Below are positions 51,699 through 60,480 of a DNA stretch of 64,000 nucleotides, one piece after another. Position numbers and translations under genes: made by a program. How positions within the stretch are numbered: position 1 is the first letter of the stretch; every line of letters starts with the position of its first letter. The notes beneath the pieces were generated by a model, which was given only the letters and a program-made list of their open reading frames with translations, was not told where the DNA came from and did not search any database. Source of the stretch: Streptomyces sp. SJL17-4 (GTDB lineage: Bacteria > Actinomycetota > Actinomycetes > Streptomycetales > Streptomycetaceae); NCBI RefSeq assembly GCF_036826855.1, contig NZ_CP104578.1:3968001-4032000 (forward strand), read 5' to 3'.

Positions 51699-52172
51699 AT
51701 GAACGCTCGACTGAACTTCATGACCAGCCCCGTCGCCGCCAAGGCCATGAAGCACATCGTCGCCGCGAGCAGGGCGCTCGCGGAGTCGACCGTTCCGGCC
51801 TCCACCCGCGAACTGATGATGCTCCGCGCCAGCCAGATCAACGGCTGCGCCGGATGCATCGACATGCACACCAAGGACGCCGCGCACGCCGGGGAGAGTG
51901 CGGTACGGCTCAACCTGGTCGCGGCCTGGCGCGAGGCCACGGTGTTCACCGACGCCGAACGCGCCGCCCTGGAGCTGACCGAAGAGGGCACCCGCATCGC
52001 CGACGCGGCCGGCGGTGTCCCGGACGCGGTCTGGGCGAATGCCGCCAAGTACTACGACGACGACCAGCTCGCCGACCTGGTGGCCCAGATCGCCATCATC
52101 AACGCCTTCAACCGCGGAAACGTCATGATCCAGCAGCCCGCGGGCGACTACCAGCCCGGCCAGCACGGCTGA
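51699..52172 (+). CDS. Carboxymuconolactone decarboxylase/AhpD-like protein
   Basis: 157 residues. AhpD-fold with the redox pair CxxC in SQINGCAGCIDMHTKDAAHA, an upstream ELMMLRASQ helix and LELTEEGTRIADAAGGVP. Likely a thiol-dependent peroxidase or hydroperoxide reductase. This is the characteristic target of ECF41 factors; the cognate sigma gene is divergent beside it. Good ribosome-binding site AAAAGGAG. A pair of 15-bp direct repeats (AACAGCAGGAACAAG) lies in the leader. Confidence 0.9.
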   Translation: MNARLNFMTSPVAAKAMKHIVAASRALAESTVPASTRELMMLRASQINGCAGCIDMHTKDAAHAGESAVRLNLVAAWREATVFTDAERAALELTEEGTRIADAAGGVPDAVWANAAKYYDDDQLADLVAQIAIINAFNRGNVMIQQPAGDYQPGQHG

Positions 52173-52240
52173 CCAACCGCACGCCACGCGACCGTTCCGG
52201 CCCCGGCTCCCCGAGCCGACACCATGCAAGGACACATCCC

Positions 52241-52627
52241 ATGAACCTCGCCCTGTGGATCATCACCGGACTGCTTGCCGCCGCCTACCTGCTCGGCGGC
52301 GCCTTCAAGGTGATCACGCCGAAGGAGAAGATCGCCGCCAGCGGCCCCAGCGCCCGCTGGGCCGAGGACTTCAGCGCCGGCGGCATCAAAACCATCGGAG
52401 CCCTCGAGGTGCTGGCCGCGGTGGGCCTGGTCCTGCCCGCAGTGCTCGGCAACGCACCGGTTCTGGTCCCGCTGGCAGCCCTCGGCCTGGTGCTGATGAT
52501 GACCGGCGCGGCGATCACCCGCATACGGCGTCACGAGACCACATTCATGGTGGTGGACCTGGTCTACCTCGCCCTCGCCGCCTTCGTCGTGTGGGGGCGC
52601 TTCGGCCCCGAGTCCTTCACGACCTGA
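52241..52627 (+). CDS. DoxX-family membrane protein
   Basis: 128 residues with four membrane helices: IITGLLAAAYLLGGAFKVIT, IGALEVLAAVGLVLPAVLGN, LVPLAALGLVLMMTGAAITR, VVDLVYLALAAFVVWGRFG. DoxX-like proteins associate with thiol-redox and detoxification systems. It follows the AhpD-like gene by 68 nt and is presumably part of the ECF41 regulon. Confidence 0.88.
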   Translation: MNLALWIITGLLAAAYLLGGAFKVITPKEKIAASGPSARWAEDFSAGGIKTIGALEVLAAVGLVLPAVLGNAPVLVPLAALGLVLMMTGAAITRIRRHETTFMVVDLVYLALAAFVVWGRFGPESFTT

Positions 52628-52659
52628 CCGGGGCATTGTCCGGCTACACCCCGCTGCGT

Positions 52660-53007
52660 TCAGCAGCCTGTGATCTCGTTCATCCGGTGGCGGACGAGGT
52701 CGGCGATGACGTCGTCGGGCAGGAGGTGGTCAGGGGTGAAGCGGACGGTGCCCTTGGACAGTTCGTACCCGGTCAGCCGTTCGCGTACGGCGTCCACCGC
52801 CTGCGGACTGAACGGGAAGACGCTCAGGTGCTCCTTGGCCGCCCGGAACCCGATGAGGGGTTTGCCGCCGAACCGCAGGGCCGCCATGCCGTAGCTTCTG
52901 CCGTCTTCGGCCTCCGGGGCGATCCGCAGCGCGATCGCTCGGACGTGCTCGAACGCCTCCCGCGAGGCCGCGTCCAGACCGGCGAAGTAGTCCTCGACCT
53001 CAGTCAT
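52660..53007 (-). CDS. DUF1801 (YdhG-like) protein
   Basis: 115 residues from ATG 53007. Matches DUF1801: VEDYFAGLDAASREAFEHVR, SYGMAALRFGGKPLIGFRAA, EHLSVFPFSPQAVDAV, GTVRFTPDHLLPDDVIADLV. Known members are small cytoplasmic proteins, one of which is a frataxin-like iron protein in Bacillus; function here unknown. Convergent with the DoxX gene. Confidence 0.85.
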   Translation of the reverse strand: MTEVEDYFAGLDAASREAFEHVRAIALRIAPEAEDGRSYGMAALRFGGKPLIGFRAAKEHLSVFPFSPQAVDAVRERLTGYELSKGTVRFTPDHLLPDDVIADLVRHRMNEITGC

Positions 53008-53767
53008 CTGCTCGTTCCCGTCCGTGGATTCCCTTCCGGCACGATGGCCTCTTGCCGCCGTCCTGTCATGCCGGGCGTGGCGAACGGGCGATCCGGCCAG
53101 GCTCATCGCGGCGGTTGGGCCGCCGGCACGTTTGCCATGTCCAGCGCGGCGGGACGCTGGTTCGGAGACTCCGAGAGGGCCGCACCTCGGCGAATCGCAA
53201 GCAGGGCCGGCCACAGAGGTGCTTCGGCTACGGGTAGTTGTCCACGGACGATGAGGCGACGGGCTTCAGGGCCGGAGAGACGGACGCCGGGCGAGATCCC
53301 GGCATCGGCCGGCCGGACACGGCCGTCGCGATCGGGATCCCTGGTGCCGGCATCGCCGCCCACACCGTCGCCCTCGCGCTGCCCGCCATCACCCTCCAGC
53401 TCGTACGGGGCCGCGCTCGCAGCCACCGGCGCCGGGGCGCTCGCGGCGAACGGCCTCGCCGGGAACCTCCGCCTGCCGCCGAACCCGCTGGCGTTCTCCT
53501 GCCTGACATGGGAGGTCTCCGGCTCGCGGCCCCCGCGTCGATCGCGCTCGCGGGTTCAAGTTCAGTCACCACTGGGAGCCCTCGACGTTCTCCAGCGGGA
53601 TCCAGCGCCTCGATGCAGCGGCGGGCGGTCGCCTCGTCCGGGCAGTACGACCGGCTTCTTGTCGCCGCGGCGGGCGACGTCGGTGTCCTCGCCGGCCCCG
53701 GACGAGACGTCCGAGGCTGAATAGGTCCCCCGGGCGGAAAGCCCAGGTCGGAGCGGCAAAACCAGAG
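53008..53767. other. About 760 bp without a recognisable gene, probably decayed
   Basis: Several open frames exist on both strands but none shows a ribosome-binding site plus family motifs. Short sensible-looking stretches (e.g. GIAAHTVALALPAITLQLV at about 53350-53405 and ALAATGAGALAANGLAGNLR at about 53410-53470, both plus strand, different frames) suggest a frameshifted membrane-protein gene. It borders the left att site of the integrative element. Confidence 0.4.
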
Positions 53768-53808
53768 GCCCCCTGTCGGGTTCGAACCGACGACCCCCGC
53801 TCTACAAG
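53768..53808 (-). repeat. Left attachment site: duplicated 3' part of tRNA-Thr
   Basis: 34 bp (53768-53801) identical to 55663-55696 in the tRNA gene, then one mismatch and six more matching bases, so the copy runs from the tRNA 3' end to the anticodon loop. The rest of the tRNA is missing. With the intact tRNA as the other end it marks a tRNA-inserted element. Confidence 0.88.
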
Positions 53809-53923
53809 TTCGATTGCGGGGTCCTGAGCGGGCAAGGTCCACTCTTGACGGCTCTTGCGGTCGGCCGGGCCGTACCGCCCTCGTCCGCCGTCGTTGATGT
53901 CAACCATGGATGTCAGCCGCCGG

Positions 53924-54109
53924 TCACCACCAAGACCGCTTCTTCCGAAGCTCCTGCTTCTTCGCTTCGGCTTCCTTCTTCTTGCGATCCGCCTGCGCGC
54001 GAGCTGTCCACGCTCCCTGATGCTGGTAGCACTGACCGCTGCCCACGACAGCCGGCCGGGTACACCGGCCCCCACCCTTCTTCGGAGCCCCACACTTCGG
54101 CTGGGTCAC
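53924..54109 (-). CDS. Small phage-type zinc-binding protein
   Basis: 61 residues from GTG 54109, with a very strong ribosome-binding site (GGGAGGGAG). Pattern CGAPKKGGGRCTRPAVVGSG followed by QCYQHQ gives a C-C-C-H set like small proteins often seen in Streptomyces phages and integrative elements, then a Lys/Glu/Arg-rich helix (ADRKKKEAEAKKQELRKKRS). Role unknown. It is inside the element, opposite to the integrase. Confidence 0.68.
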   Translation of the reverse strand: MTQPKCGAPKKGGGRCTRPAVVGSGQCYQHQGAWTARAQADRKKKEAEAKKQELRKKRSWW

Positions 54110-54322
54110 GTCGTCTCCCTCCCAAAAGCCCGAACGGACACTGGCAGCGTCTCTCCAACTGCGGTGGACGAGGAAGGCGCACATGGGGGCACGGTGGGGC
54201 CCATGGCTCAGGGTCCGTCGGTCGGCGGTTGCCCACCAACGAACCCTGGCTGTGCCGACCGAGAGCTGCAAACCCTGGCAACAGACGGTCGCAGAAATCG
54301 CCATCTAGCCAAAGCGGATGCC

Positions 54323-54454
54323 ATGACCTCTTCACAAGAGAGGGAGGATGCCAAGGTCGGCCGTCACGTCCGCATCCCCGAACCCGCCATCGAGGCGTAC
54401 ATCGCGACGCACACCGTGCAGCCTGTCGAGCGTCGCTACGGGCAGGTGGCCTGA
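54323..54454 (+). pseudogene. Truncated excisionase (Xis) remnant
   Basis: 43 residues. Its GRHVRIPEPAIEAYIATHTV is the C-terminal half of MerR-like excisionases of actinomycete elements. The N-terminal helix-turn-helix that normally precedes this is missing; the reading starts MTSSQEREDAKV. The stop overlaps the integrase start by one base (TGATG), the usual xis-int coupling, which confirms the identity. Confidence 0.68.
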
Positions 54455-55590
54455 TGGCGAACCGCAAGGGCCTGCGCCGCCGGTTCGGCACCGTGCGACA
54501 GCTCGCGTCCGGCCGCTGGCAGGCGCGCTACCGCGACCCGCTGTCGGGCGAGACGAAGTCGGCGCCGCACACCTTCGAGACGAAGACGGACGCCCTCGTC
54601 TGGCTGACCACCATCGAGGCGGAGATCATCCGGGGCACCTATCAGGCCCCCGACGCGGGCAAGGTCGCCTTCGGGCCGTATGCCGACGACTGGTTGAAGC
54701 ACCGCAAGCTGGAGGACCGCACCCGGGAACGGAGCGAGAGCGTGATCCGGCTGCACATCAAGCCGACCTTCGGCGCCGGGACGATAGCCGCGATCACCAC
54801 ACCCCGCGTACGAGCCTGGCGCACCGCCCTCCTGGAAGACGGCGTGGGCGAGCCGACCGTCGTCAAGGCGTACCAACTCCTCCGCGCGATCCTGAACACG
54901 GCCGTGGACGACGAGCTGATCCGCCGCAACCCGTGCCGCATCAAAGGCGCCGACCGCTACGACGTCCCGGAACGCCCCATCCTCACCGTGGCCGAGGTGT
55001 ACGCGGTGGCCGACGCCATCCGGCCGCACCACCGGGTGCTCGTCCTCCTCGCCGCCTTCACCACCCTCCGGTTCGGCGAGCTGGCCTCGCTCCGCCGTCG
55101 GGACCTCGACCTGACCCGCTGCGTGGTCCTGGTCCGCCGCGCCCAGGCCGAGCTGCAGAACGGCACCCTGGCCGACAAGGCCCCGAAGTCCGCCGCCGGC
55201 GTCCGGCCGGTCGCCTTCCCGGCCGAACTCGCCCCCGAGCTCGCTCACCACCTGGAGCACTTCGCCGGGGCCGGGCAGGACGGCCACCTGTTCCAAGGTC
55301 CCCGCGGCGGCCTCCTCCGCCGCAGCAACTTCCGGGACGACTGGATCGCCGCCCGCGCCGCCGCCGGCGTCTCCGGGGACGTGCACTTCCACGATCTCCG
55401 CCACACCGGGAACACCCTCGCCTCCAGCGCCGGGGCCAGCACGCGCGAGCTCATGACGCGGATGGGCCACAGCACCACCCGGGCCGCGCTGATCTATCAG
55501 CACATGACGAGCGACCGTGATCAGCACATCGCCGGGAAGCTCGGAGAGATGATCCGCCAAGCCCGTAAGGACAGGCCTTCTGGCACGTAG
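54454..55590 (+). CDS. int: Tyrosine recombinase integrase
   Basis: 378 residues. An N-terminal arm-binding part (RRRFGTVRQLASGRWQARYR) is followed by a SAM-like core-binding domain (YADDWLKHRKLEDRTRERSE) and the catalytic domain. Catalytic residues are visible: first Arg in AAFTTLRFGELASLRRRDL, HxxR in HFHDLRHTGNTLAS, and H...Y in MGHSTTRAALIYQHM. Full-length for actinomycete-element integrases and probably functional. It targets the tRNA-Thr 3' end next to it. Followed by a terminator hairpin. Confidence 0.93.
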   Translation: MANRKGLRRRFGTVRQLASGRWQARYRDPLSGETKSAPHTFETKTDALVWLTTIEAEIIRGTYQAPDAGKVAFGPYADDWLKHRKLEDRTRERSESVIRLHIKPTFGAGTIAAITTPRVRAWRTALLEDGVGEPTVVKAYQLLRAILNTAVDDELIRRNPCRIKGADRYDVPERPILTVAEVYAVADAIRPHHRVLVLLAAFTTLRFGELASLRRRDLDLTRCVVLVRRAQAELQNGTLADKAPKSAAGVRPVAFPAELAPELAHHLEHFAGAGQDGHLFQGPRGGLLRRSNFRDDWIAARAAAGVSGDVHFHDLRHTGNTLASSAGASTRELMTRMGHSTTRAALIYQHMTSDRDQHIAGKLGEMIRQARKDRPSGT

Positions 55591-55612
55591 GTGGCACGGC
55601 CGTGATCATGCG

Positions 55613-55655
55613 AAAGGGCCAGCGCCGGGGAATCATGCCCCTGCGCTGGCCCTTT
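55613..55655 (+). terminator. Terminator hairpin after the integrase
   Basis: AAAGGGCCAGCGC / GCGCTGGCCCTTT, 13-bp perfect outer stem with an inner GGGG/CCCC helix, 22 nt after the stop. The A and T ends make it work in both directions, also for the tRNA transcript from the other side. Confidence 0.88.
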
Positions 55656-55661
55656 GCCGTG

Positions 55662-55735
55662 AGCCCCCTGTCGGGTTCGAACCGACGACCCCCGCTTTAC
55701 AAGAGCGGTGCTCTGGCCAGCTGAGCTAAGGAGGC
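55662..55735 (-). tRNA. tRNA-Thr (anticodon UGU)
   Basis: Full cloverleaf on the minus strand: acceptor GCCTCCT/AGGGGGC, D arm GCTC...GAGC, anticodon stem CCGCT/AGCGG with loop CTTGTAA (anticodon TGT), T arm GTCGG TTCGAAC CCGAC. CCA is not encoded. Its 3' part is the integration site of the element to its left, and the gene remains intact. Confidence 0.95.
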
Positions 55736-55844
55736 AGCGAGTGCAGTGTAACCAACCTCGTCCCGGCGGCGGTCGGAAATCTCACCCCCGTCGGACTGCT
55801 GACAGATCCCGCGGCGCCAGGTAGCGTCACGTGCAGTTCATCCA

Positions 55845-55860
55845 GGTGGACTAGACCTCA
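55845..55860. promoter_or_regulatory. DasR-responsive element (dre) candidate upstream of msiK
   Basis: GGTGGACTAGACCTCA, sharing TGGACTAGACC exactly with the nagK site at 14451. About 60 bp before the msiK start, so probably near the promoter. It would couple the shared sugar-import ATPase to amino-sugar supply. Confidence 0.75.
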
Positions 55861-55917
55861 ATCCTTCCTTTACTCGGATCGTCCGGCACGTTCCTGCCGG
55901 TGAAGGGACACATCACC

Positions 55918-57006
<1,089 letters not shown>

Positions 57007-57015
<9 letters not shown>

Positions 57016-57058
57016 CCCCCAGCGACTGACCCCCAGCGACTGGCCCCCAGCGACTGCC
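57007..57058. repeat. 14-bp tandem repeat spanning the msiK stop
   Basis: AGCGACTGACCCCC at 57007-57020, 57021-57034, a variant at 57035-57048 and a partial. The first unit holds the last Ser-Asp codons and the TGA of msiK, so the duplicated segment includes the gene end. Confidence 0.85.
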
Positions 57059-57092
57059 TCAGCCGCTGAACCTCGCCAGGCACCAGGCTGGC

Positions 57093-57131
57093 CGAACGGC
57101 CCCGTATCTCTTGCAGATGCGGGGTCGTTCG
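57093..57131 (+). terminator. Terminator hairpin of msiK
   Basis: CGAACGGCCCCG / CGGGGTCGTTCG with one G-U pair, plus an inner ATCT/AGAT stem. Located 77 nt after the stop, beyond the tandem repeats. Confidence 0.78.
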
Positions 57132-57293
57132 CCGTAGTGCGGTGCCCGGTCGGGGTTTACCGGAGAAAACCCCGGCATTCCGGGCCCGCCCCCACCCCCG
57201 CGTCAACACGGAATTCGAAAAGCCGCTTCGAACCATCCCCCGCGAGAGTGACTAAATGTCGCCATATCACTACCGGCCGCTACGCTCGCCTGC

Positions 57294-57704
57294 GTGACGC
57301 CTACTGCCCGCCGAATCGGCCGCTCTCTCGCCCTCGTCCTGCCCGTCGTCCTGGTGCTCTCGGGAACGCTCGCGGTGTCCGCCGTTCCGTGGGCCGGCGA
57401 GAACGCCGGGACCCAGCTGACGGCGTCCTCCTCCGAGGTCTCCGTCCGGGCCAAGTCCCGCGCCCCGCAGGACATTCTGCGCGACCAGCTCCTCGCCGAG
57501 CTCCAGGAGAAGGACCCCGGGGTCGCCCTCACCCACCTCCAGCGCGAGGTGGAGAACCGGCCCTCCCTCGCCAAGCACTGCATGTCCATCGCCCGCTCCC
57601 TCGGCCGCGCCGCCGTCGAGCAGTACGGCCCCTCCCGCGCCCAGAGCTTCTCGCGGCCGGTCTGCGACACCTCGTACGCGACCGGCGTGATGCGCGCGAG
57701 CTGA
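57294..57704 (+). CDS. Small secreted hypothetical protein
   Basis: 136 residues from GTG 57294. An N-terminal basic stretch and a hydrophobic segment (SLALVLPVVLVLSGTLAVSA) form a signal peptide; the mature part is helical (DILRDQLLAELQEKDPGVAL, TLQREVE-like LTHLQREVENRPSLAKHC) with two cysteines (KHCMS and PVCDT) that could form a disulfide outside the cell. Not recognised. TACGCT lies 7 nt before the GTG without a ribosome-binding site, a leaderless pattern. Confidence 0.75.
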   Translation: MTPTARRIGRSLALVLPVVLVLSGTLAVSAVPWAGENAGTQLTASSSEVSVRAKSRAPQDILRDQLLAELQEKDPGVALTHLQREVENRPSLAKHCMSIARSLGRAAVEQYGPSRAQSFSRPVCDTSYATGVMRAS

Positions 57705-57771
57705 ACAGCCGGACACTGAGCGACGTCGCGCGTCCGGACCTCTCGCGCGCGGGACGCCTATCGTTCCCCGT

Positions 57772-58488
57772 ATGCACACCTCTCCGACGCAGGCCGTGGT
57801 CCTGGCGGGCGGCCAGGGCTCACGGCTCCGCCCGTACACCGACGACCGCCCCAAGCCGATGGTCGAGATCCCGGGCACCGGGACCCCGATCATCGGCCAT
57901 CAGCTTTCCTGGCTCGCCGCCGAGGGCGTGACCGACGCCGTCGTCTCCTGCGGCCACCTCGCCGAAGTGCTCCAGGAGTGGCTGGAAAGCGCCGACCTCC
58001 CCCTCAAGGTGACGACGGTCGTCGAGAGCGAGCCCCTGGGCCGCGGCGGAGGCCTCAAGTACGCCGCCGCGCACCTGCCCGCGCCGGACCAGCCCTGGTA
58101 CGCCACCAACGGCGACATCTGGACCCGTTTCTCGCTGCGCGAGATGGCCGCCTTCCACGACGAGCGCGACGCCCTCGCCACCCTCGCCCTGGCCCGCCCC
58201 CGCATCCCGTGGGGCGCCGTCGAGACCGACACCTTCGGGCACATCACCGACTTCGTCGAGGCACCGCCGTCGCCGTTCCTCATCAACGCGGGCGTGTACG
58301 TCTTCTCCGCGGCCTTCACGGAGCTCCTCCCGGACCTGGGCGACCACGAGCGCACCACGTTCCCCCGGCTCGCCCGTGAGCGGCGGCTGGCCGGCTTCCC
58401 GCTGCCCCAGGGCGCCTACTGGCGGGCCATCGACACCGCCAAGGACCTCACCGAGGCCGCCAAGGAGCTCGCCACCCAGCGGGGATGA
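57772..58488 (+). CDS. Sugar-nucleotide/nucleotidyltransferase
   Basis: 238 residues. NTP-transferase start QAVVLAGGQGSRLRPYTDDR with KPMVEIPGTGTPII, the product-sugar region GRGGGLKYAA and YATNGDIWTRF (metal Asp), and FLINAGVYVF. It joins NTP to a sugar phosphate, or to a related alcohol phosphate, giving NDP-activated sugar; which sugar is unknown as no partner genes are near. TATCGT lies 7 nt before the ATG (leaderless pattern). Ends just before a strong terminator. Confidence 0.87.
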   Translation: MHTSPTQAVVLAGGQGSRLRPYTDDRPKPMVEIPGTGTPIIGHQLSWLAAEGVTDAVVSCGHLAEVLQEWLESADLPLKVTTVVESEPLGRGGGLKYAAAHLPAPDQPWYATNGDIWTRFSLREMAAFHDERDALATLALARPRIPWGAVETDTFGHITDFVEAPPSPFLINAGVYVFSAAFTELLPDLGDHERTTFPRLARERRLAGFPLPQGAYWRAIDTAKDLTEAAKELATQRG

Positions 58489-58505
58489 CACCTCGACTCC
58501 CACAC

Positions 58506-58544
58506 GGAAGGGCGGCACCGCGTTCTCGCGGTGCCGCCCTTTCC
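58506..58544. terminator. Bidirectional terminator between convergent genes
   Basis: GGAAGGGCGGCACCGCG and its complement, 17-bp stem (one base offset at the tip), loop TTCT. Located between the nucleotidyltransferase and the convergent DoxX-type gene. Confidence 0.88.
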
Positions 58545-58574
58545 CTGTCCTCCGTATGTGCGTCGTACGGAGCC

Positions 58575-60203
58575 TCAGCCCAGCAGTCCGCCGATCGGGT
58601 TCCTCGCCCCGCCCGACGTCGAGCTGCTCTCCGACGGCGTCCCCGTCGAACCCGTCGAGCCGCCGCCGGAGCCGCCGCTCGACGTGCTGCCGCCCGTGCT
58701 GCTCGGGGTGTCGCTGGTGGACGGCGGGGGCTCCGGGTCGGACTGCGTGGGCGTACGGCTGCTGCTGCCGGCGCCCGTGCCCGTGCCCTGCGTGGCCGTC
58801 GGGCGCTGCTCCTGCGTCCGGGTGGCCTCGCGGGTGGTCTCGGTGGGCCGGCTCGCCTCCTGCGTCTCCTCGCGCTCCGCCGGGGCCTCGCTGGTCGCGG
58901 CGGGGGCGGGCACGGTGGACGCGGCCTCCGAGGAGGGGGCGCGGCGCTTGGGCTCGGTGGGGAGCGGCCGGCCCGGGAGGTGGTTGATCGGGTCGTCGTT
59001 GGGGCCCGGGACGGTGACCATCTCGGTGGAGCGGACGGCGCCGCCGAGGACCGAGCCGATGAGGAGGGTGAGGCCGACGACGACCGCGGCGACGAGGGTG
59101 CTGCGGCGCATGACGCGGCGGCGCAGGTCCCACAGGTCGGCGCGCGGGCCGAGGGTGCGCCAGGCCTCTCCGGCCAGGCGGGCGTCGATCGAGTAGACGG
59201 GGGCGCCGGCGATGATCAGCGGGGACCAGGCGGCCAGGAAGATGATGTCGGCGGAGTCGTAGACCGGGACGGTCTTCCAGCTGACCGTGAGGAGCAGCGC
59301 GGCGGAGAGCAGCGCGCCGACGACGGCGGCGACGCGCTGCCAGAGGCCGAGGACGGTGAGGACGCCGACGACGACCTGGAGGAAGGCGACGGTGAGTCCT
59401 GCGCCGACCGGGTGCTGGAGGGCGAAGTCGCGGAGGGGTTCGGCGAGGGGCCAGGGGTGGAGGGAGTTGAGCCACTTCACCATGGAGCCGCGCTCGCCGC
59501 CGTCGAAGTAGACGGGGTCGCAGAGCTTGCCCATGCCCGCGTAGATGGAGATGAAGCCGAGGAAGACGCGGAGCGGGAGGAGGACGACGCCGAGGTTCAT
59601 CCGGCGGCCGGGGTAGTAGGCGTGCCGGACGGCGTCCTGCCCGTGGCGCTGCGCGGGCCGGGCTTCCGGCGCCTCGTCGGCGTGCGGGCCGGCGGTCTCG
59701 GGCCGGAGGTCGTACAGGTCCTCGTAGGCGGCGTCGTACGCGCCCTCGGCGCGGCGCATCGGCGGCAGCAGGGGGCCGGAGTCGGCGGTCACCAGGGGGG
59801 TGGGCATGGTGTCGCCGATGCGCGGGATGGCCTGGGTGGCCCCCGCGTCCAGACCCGCGTGACCCCCGTGACCACCGCGGCCGCCGGGGCCTCCGTGGCC
59901 GACGGCCGGTTCGAGCGTGGAGACGGAGGACTCCCGTACCGCCTGGAGGAGGCCGGTCGCGCCCGGTGAGGACTTTCCGGTCCATACGACGGGACGGCGG
60001 CGGCCGCCCGCTCCTGAAGCCGCCCCGGACAGGGCCGCGGTGCGGGCGCCGGCGCCGATCTTCGGCTGCTGGGCCGGCGCGAGCCGCACACGGAAGCTGG
60101 CGTGGTTCACGATCACCTGGGCGGGATCGGAATCCACCTTGACCATGCTCAACGCGGGCTGATCGTCGAACCCCGGCCGGGGCGTTCTGGTGTCCACACT
60201 CAT
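58575..60203 (-). CDS. DoxX-family membrane protein with long disordered ends
   Basis: 542 residues. The N-terminal 200 residues are a Gly/Pro/Arg-rich cytoplasmic region; membrane helices follow between about 205 and 385 (LGVVLLPLRVFLGFISIYAG with GKLCDPVYF, VAFLQVVVGVLTVLGLWQRV, LLSAALLLTVSWKTV, IFLAAWSPLIIAGAPVYSID) as in DoxX proteins, then LVAAVVVGLTLLIGSVLGGA and a C-terminal Ser/Thr/Glu/Pro/Gly-rich tail (SSGGSGGGSTGSTG style). Possibly a redox-linked membrane component; function unproven. Confidence 0.8.
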   Translation of the reverse strand: MSVDTRTPRPGFDDQPALSMVKVDSDPAQVIVNHASFRVRLAPAQQPKIGAGARTAALSGAASGAGGRRRPVVWTGKSSPGATGLLQAVRESSVSTLEPAVGHGGPGGRGGHGGHAGLDAGATQAIPRIGDTMPTPLVTADSGPLLPPMRRAEGAYDAAYEDLYDLRPETAGPHADEAPEARPAQRHGQDAVRHAYYPGRRMNLGVVLLPLRVFLGFISIYAGMGKLCDPVYFDGGERGSMVKWLNSLHPWPLAEPLRDFALQHPVGAGLTVAFLQVVVGVLTVLGLWQRVAAVVGALLSAALLLTVSWKTVPVYDSADIIFLAAWSPLIIAGAPVYSIDARLAGEAWRTLGPRADLWDLRRRVMRRSTLVAAVVVGLTLLIGSVLGGAVRSTEMVTVPGPNDDPINHLPGRPLPTEPKRRAPSSEAASTVPAPAATSEAPAEREETQEASRPTETTREATRTQEQRPTATQGTGTGAGSSSRTPTQSDPEPPPSTSDTPSSTGGSTSSGGSGGGSTGSTGTPSESSSTSGGARNPIGGLLG

Positions 60204-60400
60204 CTAACCGAGTGATCTGGGTTTAGGACACTGCCTTGACGGCCCGCAAATGTCCGAGACCCGTCAAGATCAACGGGATGGGAGGGTGGACACCCGTGAG
60301 GCCGTCACCAATTACCCCTGAGGGAAAGCGAATTGACCGCCCCGACGTTCGGCCGATGACCTCACGACCCGATGGCCCGACGACCCGACGACCCGATCAT

Positions 60401-60445
60401 CGGCGCCGTGCTCAGCGGCGCCGTGCTCAGCGGCGCCGTGCTCAG
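60401..60445. repeat. Perfect 3 x 15-bp tandem repeat near the rlmB 3' end
   Basis: CGGCGCCGTGCTCAG three times, preceded by CGACC repeats at 60366-60395. Lies 36 bp after the rlmB stop on its downstream side. The rest of 60204-60480 shows no gene and should hold the promoter of the DoxX-type gene. Confidence 0.88.
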
Positions 60446-60480
60446 CGGCAGTGCGTCCACCGCTGAGCCATCCGGTCGGG

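Larger units (their letters stand above)
53768..55703. mobile_element. 1.9-kb integrative mini-element in tRNA-Thr
   Basis: Bounded by the direct repeats 53768-53808 and 55663-55703. Contents: a phage-type zinc-binding small gene, a truncated excisionase and an intact tyrosine integrase. No replication, transfer or packaging genes. It is the remains of a larger element (actinomycete integrative element or phage) reduced by deletion, or a minimal satellite. Confidence 0.82.

Noticed and set aside
53228..53842. Protein-coding genes in the spacer left of the integrative element
   Set aside because: Frames are mutually inconsistent, without ribosome-binding sites, and run across the att site.
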